64,000 nucleotides of DNA from Heliocidaris tuberculata (lineage: Eukaryota > Echinodermata > Echinoidea > Camarodonta > Echinometridae), in the NCBI GenBank assembly GCA_025618425.1, contig CM046846.1, forward strand, positions 1,792,642 to 1,856,641, in the 5' to 3' direction. The notes under the pieces are model-generated. The model made no database searches. It saw only the letters and a list, made by a program, of their open reading frames with translations, and was not told the origin of the DNA. Shown here piece after piece: positions 22,201 to 36,108 of this stretch (the stretch's first letter is position 1; each line of letters starts with the position of its first letter). A program made the position numbers and the translations under genes.

Positions 22201-25200
22201 AAGATACTAGAATATTAAGATGCTGTGAAGATTTCATCTCCTAAAGTAGAATATTAAACAAATGAGATGCAAAAAAACAATTTATATACCAGGCCAGGTA
22301 CGCAAAACAACGGCAGTGTGCATTATACACTACATACGCACGCAAAACCTATGCGGATTGTGTGTATACTTCACACAGTGACACACATGCTATCTCCATG
22401 CGAAGCCCCAAGGTTGTGTGGGGAGCCGTCAGGATTTAAAGGTCCTACCATAGAGCAGTATGTTGCATTGATCTAGCTTTTCTTACAGATATTTACACTC
22501 GAATTCACTGGAAATCATGGATGGAATACCAAATGATCTCGTACGAACATCTTTTGATACAAAGAAAACAACATGAGACTACATTTAACATGTTTCTTTC
22601 CAAATTCCTTTTTTGCTGCCAAAACTGTATATGAGCTTTAACAGCTGAAATCAAAAGGAACAAATTGGATCTAATTTGTTTCAAGGCACAATAACATCTC
22701 ATATTATCTTTGGCTGTAATCTAAATCATTTCCGACAAAGTTAACAGCAATTGTTAAAAGTTAACCTACCATCTAGTTGTGTGGAAAATTTGAATATACT
22801 AAATTTAATTTTCAAAACATTATTTGCAACTGAAACATATAAAATTTATAAGATTGATTGGTAAATTGGTAAGCAAAGAGTTGTGACAGTGCATCTAACT
22901 GAGCATGACTCCAAGCATAGCCATATCTTTTTTATTCAACCTATCAGATTCCTAGAATATGAAAGTATATGGTATAAAAAGAACCTGGAACAACTTACAT
23001 CTCTGAAGAAAGCTATGTAGAAGAGAGAAGAGTAACTGTTGACAAACTGGAAGGCAAAGAGTTTCACAATGAGAGCATTCTCATACGTACTCTTGGTTCT
23101 GTGGTTCTCTGTAAAGATATAACAAAAAAATATGTAAAATATTAACTTTCATGATTCAATGTTCCAGTTCAGATTAGTCATAGAATGTAAATGATATTAA
23201 TATTAATAATAATAATAATAATAATTTTGTTTACTACAGGAGCCTCATCAGCATCAATGTTTTTCTTCCTGAGGGCCCTGCCATTATCATTGCCCCAGCA
23301 ATTGCCAGGTCCCCATTTACACCTGGGCCGAGAGGAACAAAGTTGGGTAAAACATCTTATCCAAGGATGTAAGCACCCAGTGAGGATCAAACCCAGGACC
23401 TCTCATATAAGAAGCAAGAGCCTTCACCACTATACCACAGTGCTCCCACATGTCTATATCTCACAAACTGGAATGACTGACACATTGCAATCTATTTTTG
23501 TCTGAACATTTTCTACACTGATGAACTATTAATTTTACCATATCTATATTTGTTTACAATCATTCTGGATCTGAGCCCCATTTCATAAACTTATTATCAG
23601 TAACAACTGCCATATTTCTATGACAAATTTGCTCTCAACCAATCAGATTCAAAGATTTCAGTAGCTTATAACAGTTATTGCAACTTGTTACTGATAAAAA
23701 GTTTTATGAAACAGGGCCCTGTACCTATTTCATCCAAACATAAACATCTACATTTTTAAGTTCAAAAGAAGTTCAAAAGAAGAAGGAATATGCTAATTTC
23801 TTTTAATGCTAGGATCCTACATGGATAAGTTTACACATGCAGTTACTTAATTTAACTTGGATCCAAATCACATTTGTTTTACTTACCCCAATTATTCAGC
23901 TTGACTGCTATTTTTTCATATATCTGGAAGAAGAGAAAGAAAAAAAAAAAAAAAAAAAAATCAATGTAACGTATGTAGCATTTCAGTTTCATTTGAGAAT
24001 GTCTGTATCATTTGCCTATATAGCATTTCAATGCTAGGTGACATAAAAAGAAAATATTTTAAACATACTCTATCAATCTTCAAATATTTTTTAGATCAGA
24101 AAAGAAGAAAAACGTAGTCAGGCATTATTGTTTAGTCAAACATTTTTACCATGTTCTGAACAGAGATAAAGAACACTTGCAATATGAACTCTGCACATTC
24201 AGCAGATCAGGGCCCTCTTTCATAAAACTTGTTATCAATAACAAATTGCAGTAACTGTTATAAGTTACTGAAATCCTTGTATATGATTGGTTGAGAGCAA
24301 ATTTGTCATAGAAATGTGGCAGTTGTTACTGATAACAAGTTTTATGAAATGGGGCCTTGATCATCTTCCATGGTTTATTAAACATACAAGAATAAACTTT
24401 CAAAGACATTTTTCTGAACTGATGCTTGTTAATCCCAGTAAAAGAGGAATTGTATGACAGCCCCTGAATTTACCCAAAGGACCAATAAGACAAGAGACTG
24501 TAAACTGCTTAAAAAGAAAAAGAAAAAAACCATATTACTTTCAGGGTTGCCAGTTAAAATTCACGGGTGGATCTGAAAATAATATATAATGATATAATTT
24601 GTAAACAAAAAAGCCTAATATATGGCCTGAAAATATACAGCTAGGGCCTGAACTCGGCTTTTACCTGAGAAATGGCATCTTTACGTTATAGAATTATTTT
24701 TAAAAATGAAATAAGCACAGAGCCCTTCACATTTTGATATCTCATTACATAAAGATGGATTTGGAGGACACAAAATGGCCAAAGCTGCATGCAGTTATGT
24801 GTTTTTATCCCCCCTCCCCATATTGCCTCTTGGTATTTGTTTCCACAAAAACTATTGTTGCCGATTTTTTTTTTGCTCTTAGGCCTCAGAATAATTACTT
24901 TTTGAACAATAAGACAGTTTGTTATTACAATTTGCACATGTGTAGACAACCGCGCAGTTAAGACTTAATTTCTCAGAACTTACCTTGCCCAAGATGAGAA
25001 TGGATATTGAGTTCAAAAGAGATGAGACCAAGACAGAGACAAGGAGTTGAACCAGACTGTCTGAATCAGAGAGAAGAGCCGCTGTGAACAGCCTGTAGAT
25101 GATTACACTGATAACACTCACGATGACAAGCAATGCCTGAAGACAAAACAAAGGGATAAAATCCTTTTTATATCAGGGTCATTCCATGAGGCTGGGGCAA

Positions 25201-28200
25201 AAATTATGACGATGTCCATGTAACGCTGGTATGAAATCTTCTATTACATACAGAAGATGATATTATCTGTTGAAGATTTCTATGCAATGAATATATATAG
25301 TAGTGCCCTGCCAGAATCATTCCTGTTTCAGTTGGTACTCTTTCTAAGCTTTGCTTAAAATGCATTTCCTTTTTTACCACTGTTACATGGACATCACATT
25401 TATATAACATTACATACAATTTTGGTCTGCCATATTGATTCACCATGAAGCTAGAGTACTTCTCAACATAAAGTCGTTATGCTTGTTGCGCTGAACTCAA
25501 TTTAAGCAAACATTGTTATGGTTGATAGGAGACATAATTCCTCACTTCTGGTATGTCACAAAAATTGCTCAACCCCGTGGCATGACCCATCAACAGACTG
25601 AATCTGATCAGCACATATTTCTTGGCTTAACACTAACAGGTTACAGTATTTTTTTTATACACAATCACACAAATTCACCTGTTTCTAGTATGCTGAATTT
25701 CAACTGAAAAATTGTGCAATACCTTCTTCAGCCTACAATCAGAGACACTTGTAAGGATGGGGGGGGGGGGGGGGGTAAAGGGATGTTGAATTCTGATTGT
25801 TTAGCAAGTAATAATGTCACAATAATAGAAAGCATTGGAATACCATTTGGCTGTCTATCTACAACATCTATTTCAAGGCACATGGCATGCAAAAGAATGC
25901 TAGTCCTTCAAAATGATTGTCACTTAACCTGAACTTGCATAAATATAATCAGTGTGAAACTTGTATCCTACACAAGTGATAAGGAAATGAGGCATACCGG
26001 ACTTGAACAGGAAATGTTTTTGTCTTATAAACCAACCAATCAACTAAACTCAACTACTGTAAAACCAGAAATTTTCGCAAATTTCGCAAGTGTTCGAGAC
26101 TCACGAAAGTTTCATGCTGCGAAACAATAAAATCACAATTGAAACAACATGAAATTATTGCAATTCGCGAAAGTTTCTTGCTGCAAAATTGGCTGTCACT
26201 AACAATTCTTGAAAATTTTATGTCGCCAAAGTTTCTGGTTTGACAGTATATCTTGGATCTTACCATGAAGACAAGGATGCCAAACGATGCCATGAATTTC
26301 AAGAAGCTCTTGTAGAAAGGATAGTACCAATCTGGCAGGTCAGATACAGGATCCTAGAAGTAAATCAACAACATATTGAGGACAAGCACAGCATGGTTAA
26401 TACATATCACATAATCCCTAGTTTTAAAAGAACATACATATCCTTTTTACTCAAATAGACATAAACAAATATGCAACACACACAATAGATTTTGATGGTA
26501 GAAAATATCTATCAAAAATCACATTTTTTTTGGTAATCATTGAAAATGGGGCAATCATAGTTTCAGTCAATATGTGCAAACCTTTCAGAAAGTTGGAACG
26601 TCTTGAATGGAATTTTGTCAGCATCATGCCTGCTAAAGTTCACATCAAACATCAAGTTTATATTTAGAGTAAAGAGATGTGTGAAATTATTAAGAAATGA
26701 AATATTTCTACTGAGTATAGAAGACTTCTGAAACTACACTACAATAACGGTGGGATTTCTTTCTTCCTCCCATTCAAAATGGAAATGTTCAGATAATGAG
26801 CAGATAATTGTCACTAGTAAACTGGTTTAAACCAAGAGGCCTAATAAGTGAGATGGATAGAGTCCTTACCGGTCTCTCCTTGGTGCCATAGAACTCTGGT
26901 CTGTCAGGTTCTGACATATCATAACCATCTACGTCCCATTCGTAGGCCAGCTTCACTCTCTTTCTCTTCCATACCTCCTGGAATATTGTCCCTAGAAAGG
27001 TCAAAGGTCGAATGCAATGAACACTGGTTAAAAATCTATGAATATGTTGCTGAATTGACTATATTGTTTGTGCCTTGTACAATTATATCTTTCAAGCAAG
27101 ATGTAATGTACGAGGGTTAAACCCATTTTACAGACAACGATTTTAAAATACTGAAGCAAAATAGGCTCTTCTTGTGTATATATCACTGGATGTTTGTTCC
27201 TGATAAGGCAAGAAAATATCATGATTTTTTGCAAAGTTTGGGTGTGCTTTCCATTTTCTGAATAGAAAATAGTAAAAGATTCAACCCCAACCCCCCCCCC
27301 CCCACCAAAAAAAAGAAAAATAATAAATGAAAAGAAGTTACAGATGTACATATATAGACTTTCAGTTTTATCATATGGAAATGGAATTTGCAACAGTTAT
27401 TTAGAGGAATCTTGCACCCAAATACAACTTAACAGACATTTAAATAAGCCATATATACCACTCCTATGAATACAATATTATTATTCATTTACATGTAGGC
27501 ATAAGAATCATTCATCCACGGGAGTGGAGCCTTTTTCTTTATAAAACCTCCAAAAGAACAAAACAAAACAAACAAGCTTCGGGGGTCAGGTATAACAAGG
27601 TGGTGTCGTACTGAAAAAATGTACATGTAGATTGAATTCATACTTACCCCAAAGACAAATGACAAGGGCAAAATAGGGAGTAACTTCCGAGTCGAAAGAG
27701 TTCTTGAACACTGTCAAGCCTGCATCTGTAATCCTGCATAATGTTGAAAACAAATGATTTGGACATTTGAGAATTTTACACATAATTAAAGCAATATAAT
27801 TGGTCCATAGGTCAATGTAAAGTATAAAGAAATTGATGTTGATATTAAGTATTCTTGTAGGATTGCACAGGGGGTATGTAGAAATTTTCCTTCTTTTTGT
27901 TTTCTTGCTGTAATTTTCATAATTTATATATCACTTTGCAATCTTAATATGAGAGTCAAAATTGAATAATTTGTTACAACAGTTTCATTTACGATGGTGA
28001 GATGAGAAATATAAATATTTGATGCCTTCACTAAAAGGACACTATTGACTAATTCTGCAGTGAATGAGAAATATAAATATTTGATGCCTTCACTAAAAGG
28101 ACACTATTGACTAATTCTGCAGTGAATGAGACAATTGTCCATGACAACCAAGCCACATCAAGCCTATCACCTTGACAAGTGATGATTTACTGATCTATGT

Positions 28201-31200
28201 AAATGCAGGGGTTGGGTGGTAGGATGTGACACTGTTCCTGATGATATCAGGGATGGAACGCCTGATAGAATATTGGCAAGAAGGCAATCTATATAAAATC
28301 GCTTCAATTATTCAGAGTTTGGTGTTTAAAGTGACATTTTATTTGCTTTTCAATCATTCCAAAAAGGCTGGTGCCATTTACATGAATAATTGGGAAATTA
28401 CATGTACATCTCGGCATGTTGGTTACTGTCTTCAAATCCTCATAATGACCAAGGTTTGTCATTTGTAATTGCCTGTATCCTTTTGATAAATTGTGATGTT
28501 GATGATTATACTGTGTTTCTCAAGATTAAACCATTTCAATCCCATGGGCAGTAAATCGTGCCCAACAATTTTGAGGGTTTAACAAACTGCTTGGGCAAGA
28601 ATGTCTATTCATTACTTCCTGAAACAGATACAGGTACCTTTACTGCGAAGTTCATTAACATGGTAAATATTCTAAGCATGTACCATTCAACAATGAAACA
28701 AAGCACTTACGGTAAAAACTTAAACTCTTAGAAATTCATGCATGACAAATTGCCAACATCTTGGTGGCATATAGGGGGTTAAAAGTAGATATGCAACTTT
28801 GCTCTGTTTTAAAGCAGAGCTACATGTACATCATAATCTAATCAACTAACAGAGCAGCTCACATTAGAGCTTTAGAATAAACATGACCATGAAATGGTAC
28901 CTTTGTGTGAGAGGGGTCAAGGATCATAGTGTCATAAAGATGCATTCTGAACTGTATACTCACATGGTAAGAAGAGATTCATCCTCAAGTCGTTGAGTAA
29001 GATTTGCTAACAGGATCTCATCGGATTCACTCAGATTGTAAAGGGTCTTATTCCTCTGTAGTTCTTCCATCAAGTCCTTCTGCATCTGCTTTTCCTCCAC
29101 TCCATCCTGGTAACTTTCAATGCTACAAGGAAGTTAAAGGGAGAGCTTTATCATGATTCATTTATCATGTAGTGCATAAAAGAGAGCAATACATGTAGGT
29201 CAGAGGAAGAAAGAAAGATCTCTGCTTGAAATCTTGGTCAGTATGCTAATACCTTTGGGTAAGGTATCAATCCTTAAAGATAGTTGAGTTCTGGTCATGC
29301 GATTACATTGTGAAGAACCTGTCTCAAAGCAATTGGGAAAGGATGATCATTCTACATGAAAATCAGTGTATAATGTCAGGTTTTCGAAACACTGAAATGA
29401 TAATAGACTAAATCTCGCTGAAAAGCAGATGCACTGCACACAGAAATGGGTATATGGGATTGCGCACACACGTTGCATGAATGTTCAGCCTGATCTCCTT
29501 CTAAACTGAAATAAAAGGAATAAGAAAGCTCACAAGATATTTTTCATCGTTCCCAGAACTCAACCTTCTCTTAAATTATTAAGGAGGCTGTCAGATGGGT
29601 CTCAAGTACTTGGGATGGTTTCCTACAAGTGTATACCTCCTTCCTTGGATTTTGCACAAACTAAATACATAATCAATGAACAATAAGACAATCTTAGGCA
29701 AGGGATTCCCAGAAAAACACATATTTAAATGTACAGACAGATATGTAGATGTAGAGTATAGTAGCAATGTGTATCAAAACTGATATTCCACATACTAAGA
29801 ATCTTGCTGTTAGATTGGTCAAAAGGTAATCATGTGATAAAGCGTAGTTTTCCCCATCAATCGACCCGAGAAGAAAAGTTTGTGACCTTGATGGAATAGT
29901 ACTTATGTGTTTCACTGATCTCTTCGGTCCATTTGAGTCACAATGCGTTACCAATATTTTGGGTACACGCGAAATGAAAGTGTGTGATCTTTACGAATAG
30001 TCAGAATGAAAAGTATGTGTCCTTTATGAATAGCTCCATAAGCGTACTAAAATAAGATTATATAAGCGCGCATTGCCCATTCGCGTGCTTAAATAAAACA
30101 CGTGTGCACAGGAGGGGGTTTATGTAATGGTTTAAACTTCTTTTGTGAATTCGGGCCTAAATGTTGTTTTCAAGAAGTAGACAATAATTGTCTTTCTCGT
30201 ACCAGTTAAATGTTTGTGATGTGGAATATAAAGCAAATAATCACCTTTTGGTTTCAGGCGATGAGACGTACTATCACTTCCTCTGCGATCTGAATGTAAG
30301 ATAGCTACATCAAGATCGCCTCGGAAATGATAGTTTGTCCAATCACCTTCCCCAACGGTAATTATTTGCTTGCAGTACAATAATATGTTACATTTATATA
30401 GCACACTACGTGAATACTTGAATGCACTTTACAATGTTATTCAATGTTACATCACAATAAATCAACAAACACACAAAAAAAATGTTTATACCTGAGATCA
30501 GAACACTTCCTCATTTTGCTTACAGTTATGTATCAAATATTGTTAATTACGTTGTTTTTTCCCCGATTTTCGGACAAGAACCAGCTATTACATATTGTCT
30601 TATGCCCAGAAACCTGCCGCTTGGAAAATACCAAGTTTTGTACGACCTTACAGGGTAAGTTTAATGTCAGGTTAATACAAGATATACCAAACGAGGGCTC
30701 TCTTTACCTGAGGAAAAGTCCATAGCCCCAAATGGCCAGACCAAGGAACATTGGAATCCAGAGGTAGGAGGCAAATGCTCCTGCCCAAGCAAAGTAGAAA
30801 GCAATCTGCTCTCCGTAGTAGTTGCGGATCTTCCACAGTGGTTGGTACTTCAAAAATCGCACCCATGTTCTTTGCATATCCTGGAAATAGTAAAAAATAA
30901 ACAAAAACTACGATGGAGTCCATTTCTTGCTCGATAACAAAAACATGCAGATTTGATTTCAATTTCCTCAGTTTCAAAACAGGATACAACATAATGTAAT
31001 TAAATATGAAGAGAGGAAAAAATAGTTGTGAGTTATATTTGTAACAACATGATTGAGTCTAAAACTTCAAACAAGGAAGTAGAAGACTGGAAAAAACAAG
31101 TAGCATCATTATTAATTTTCAGTTTCTAAGACTACCAGGAATTCTAGAAATATACATAGAGATGTATCTAACCAGCATTTATGAAAGTATTTCTGCGAAT

Positions 31201-34200
31201 CTGAGCTATAAACACACTGTTCACCACTCATTTTTCGATCACAGTCTCTGCAAATATGAGCAATATTAGTTTGCACTCATGGTCAAAGAAGCTTAACAGT
31301 AAATTTCCAAGAAAAACATATGCAGAATAGCATGTATCAATTCTGAATAGGCACTTACTTTAGATTTCCTTCCTCATAAATGCCCTCTACCATTAGAATA
31401 CTACGCAAACCCTATTTCCAGCCATGATAAATGGTTCAAATGAAAAATGCATGACTGTACTTGACAGTGGCAAGTGCTAAATTACATGTAAATGTGTTTT
31501 AGCACAATTCAGTTTCAAGCATTGTAAGCAGATCCTTAATGACTGCATGCCAGCCCAAAGCCTTAACTTGCAAACATATCAATCATAATAAATTAAACAT
31601 AACCATTAATCAAAAATCAATTGTGTTATCATGCAGTTAGTAAAAAAAAAAACCATGCTTTAGAGAGAGGAAATGAAAAACAATTTAAAAATCACTGCCT
31701 GATTTAAAGGAGTTGATACAAACATGCAATTGTATTTCAGATAAACAACAAACCTCTATCCATAATGCAAAAAAAGCTCACAGCCTAGACAAACTGTTTT
31801 TCCTTAGAATTTTCAAAAATCTGAACTTACATGGAATTGCTGTTACTAAAACGATGTTACACTAACTAAATTTCATAATACATGTATTATGCATCAAAAT
31901 TATGCTAACAATATAAGATTGAGCTTGATGATTAACTGGTATTAGTACTGGAATTAACTGATTGAACTTTTAGAAATTGTAATGTATATGTATGTATGCA
32001 TGTATTAAATCAATTTATACATTAACCTTAATACATGTACATGCGCATGCATCTCCACTATACTATTACTGTATGTCTTATATCCAATCTATTCTTTGTC
32101 TAATCTGGCACCAAGAGCTTAGTGCATACTCTTTTTTTTTTTTAAAGGTGTAAAGAACCTCTGATTAATACTGGTAGAGTCTTCAACAAACTTTACACCT
32201 TTTTTTGATATTCCTAGATGGTGACACGACATTTGCTCCTGTGACATTTGCTCCTGCGACATTTGCTCCTCCGTCCATATCTCGGAAGGTCAAAGGTTAA
32301 GGTCAAGGTTATGATTTGGTTTTTTGTTCAGGACAATGTGAAGATTAGGATTAGGGTTAGGGTTAGGGTTACATAGGGTTAGGTTTAGGTTTAGGATTAA
32401 CATGGCAAAGTTAGCCGGAGCAATTGTCGCAGGAGCAAATGTCATGGAATGCAAATATACTTTGCATTAGAAATCTCTGTTATAATAAGAATGTTAATCT
32501 ACATCTGCTCAGTTCAACTTTAGTTGATGCAGTTGAAAATTGACTGAACATAACATTTGGCTTGTCATATTTAAGTCATTCGTAAAGTCATGGGTAACTT
32601 AACGAACGGCTTTATGAAACACCCCCTGGTATGTATTCATGCAGTTAGCGCTATTTGTATCTTCAAGGCATATTATGTTGGCATGCAAGCATTCTAAATG
32701 AATGATGAGGTATGTTAATGCATGAAATAGAAGTGAAACTATGCGCTTCAGTCTGAAAGGACACAAAGTGACTTACAAATCTGGTGTCTCGAGGGTAAAC
32801 ATTTCTCTGTATGAACAAGGAACACTGAAACTGTTACACAGATTTACACAGAACAAGTTTACACATGGACAACGAATTAATCAACATACATGTATAAAAC
32901 AAAACATTGATGTGCGTGAGAGAGGTTAAAAGAGAAATGACAGGTCATACAACATGATTTAAAAGGGAGAGAGAGAAGGCTTACTTCTTAACTTACTACT
33001 TCACTTAAGAGCAATATAACCTACATGTATATTACATGTTGTGATAATCAACAAATGCAAAAAAATTACAGAAACAGATTGGTGAAAGTTTGAACCAAAT
33101 ACATTTGTAGGATGAACCGTAGAAAAAATTACCAATTTCTAAAATTATTCTTACAGTGAATTTGTAATGTCGCTGTGAAGTAATGATGGGTAAATGAAGT
33201 ACAGCACCAAGGGAAAAGTTACCAAGGAGAGAAACAACAATTCATCTTTTAGAATTGTCATTTTTGAATGACCAATATGTCAGTTTGAGATTGACAGAGA
33301 TTGAGAGAGAGATTGAGTGATCTCTACATTAATAAACATTTGTAATGTTCTCCTTATTTGTCCACTCCCTTTCAAAATTTCACCAAATTGTTTCTCTGAT
33401 TTTTCTTCTTTCACCCACTTTAACTTGTTACAAAGGTTGGATCTTCCTTTAATATTTGATAAAGCTAGTTTCACAACAATAACCTATGACTGAATATACA
33501 GGAAGTATAACCAAGCTATGGAAACCGAGATATCAAATTGAGCATTCATCAAATCACTTCACATACATGTACAGTGAATGACAGGTGAAACAATAATCTA
33601 CATGACAAAGTGCTAATTACAGAAAATAAATCGAAGAAATATTCTATGGTGTGCACATAACTAGTTGTGAGTTGGTGGGGTATTTTAATTTAATGTGTAT
33701 TTTAATTATAATTATGTGCATCTGAAACCAATAGTTCAATTCTCCATCCAACAAAGATGGGTCCCAGTGCAGAATTCAAACCAGCTACTTTGCATACAGG
33801 ACACCTTTGCTGAACACTTGCAGGCAGTACTGTACGCAGTTTAACCCATTCAATTCTTAAATATTATCTGATATCTTAGGACAAGCAAAGGCTTGTCTTT
33901 CCACTTCAAATTCAAAATGGGTTCATGGATTCAATTCTTAAATATTATCTGATATTTTTGGACAAAACAAAAACTTGTCTTTCCACTTCAAATTCAAAAT
34001 GTGTTCATCGATTGTTCAGTTAGATGTCATACGGAACAATATTTGTATCAATTCAAAATGGGTCCATCGCAGAACATGAAATAAAGTACCATGAAACAAT
34101 ATTTGAATGAAGATGAACTTTGGCAATATACAGGTTAATGATACACAAAGCTACACAAATATACATGGACCATTGATCTCTACCACGTGGATATAGCATC

Positions 34201-36062
34201 GTACACATGGCTCTACGTGGGCAGTTGATGCGGCTGCACAACCAAAATTAGGAGCCCTACACTCAAACACAGTACCCGGGACACCATCTGCTATGTACTG
34301 TGTATGATTCCACTGCACTCCTATACAAAACATAAGTGATTTGATTTTTTATTGAAAAAAAAGACTGATTGTCACAATAAATCACCTTTAAAATATATAA
34401 GGATAAACTTCTTTTGCCTGTTTTAGCAGTTAATTTGTGGAAAAGACTTCAGTGTTGAATAATTTGATTCTAAAAATGCATTAAACTGTATTGAAATAGT
34501 ACAGCAGTGGTGTTTTCTGCGAGCCCTAACATGGTGACTGGTCGCATCAAATGTAGAGGGCGTTGCTTTATCCACTGGTAGAGATCAATGGTATGGACTT
34601 GTCCCTTTAATTTCCCACTTGAATGTTACATAACGTACCTCTCTAGGATCCTGATTAGCTTGGAAGTGTCCCATCTTCTCACTCTCTTTCCTCATCGTAT
34701 CTCTCTCATCTTCATCTAGATCTTCATAGAGAGACTCATCATGAAGGATGAATCCATCCACATAAATATGCCTCAGAAGCATGTATGGCAGCCCTGAAAG
34801 GAAAAAAAATAAATAATAAGATATGATCTAAACCCTGTGATTACTCCATATAGTTATATCTTTTGAGCTAAGAGTCTTTGGAACATATGTCTAGGTCTTT
34901 AAAGGAGAATGAAACCCTGGGGAAAAATCAATTTAAATGAAAAGAGAGGATAGAGAGAAGCAATTTTTTAAAAAGTTCCATCAAAATCGGTTACGAAATG
35001 AGAAAGTTATGAAAGTTTGAAAAGTCTCAATTTACTTTCTATGGCGATCCTCAAATTGGCAATGTTGCTTCAAAGTGACAGGTTTAGTAGTACAACTCTC
35101 TATATGTTTTGTACACAAAATTTCATATTTTCCCCATTATCTCTCAAGGTGCAGCTTGTCTCTTTCTTAGCTCAAGGTATATCATGGGAAAATGTATTTG
35201 ACACAACATATATGTGGAGTTCACAAAAAGACAAACGGCATCTTTTGAGATAATGGAGAAAACATGAAATTTTGTGTACAAAACATGTTGAGAGTTGTAC
35301 TACTAAACCTGCCATTCTAATTCTGAAGCAACATTACCAATTTGAGGATCGCCATAGAAAGTAAATTGAGACTTTTCAAACTTTCATATCTTTTTCATTT
35401 TGTAACAGATTTTGATGGAACTTCTTTTAAATTGCTTCTCTCTATCCTATCTTTTCATTAAAATGGATAATTCCCCAGGGTTTCATTCTCCTTTAATTGT
35501 GGCTGTTCAAGTGCTCAGTTGTTATCATCTATCTACTGCACTGGTTAACTGGTTAATAGTGAACAGAAAATTATAATATTTCCACCTACATGTCTTTTGA
35601 ATGTTCCATTGCCATACGAAATCTGCAACGATTATTACCATCTTTAAAGTCTACAGTTTTAATTCATATGAAACACTTTCCTTGAAGGAATGTTCAGAAA
35701 ATGAGGTGTAATATGTAATTAAACAAAGTGGAAGGAGGGGAGAGATCCACTATGTCCCCAACAGATCCAGTTTATTTGCATATACATTTGTAAGTAAAGA
35801 TGTATTATAATTACACTACCTTACCTTTTCTCCTCATTGAGTCACTGTCTTGTTTATCTCCTGATTCTCTGATGTCCATATTGATCAATATGTGATGAAC
35901 CTATAAAAAACAGTGAAGAAGAAAAAAAAGGAAGACATGGGTGGAGTTGGCTTCCTTTCTGTGTATTAATTTACTGTATTCATATATAAATATATATTTA
36001 AAATTTTTTTTAAAGGATTGCGAAAAATGTTCCTGAGTAGAAGAAAATTTGTGTCTCTGTGG

Positions 36063-36108
<46 letters not shown>

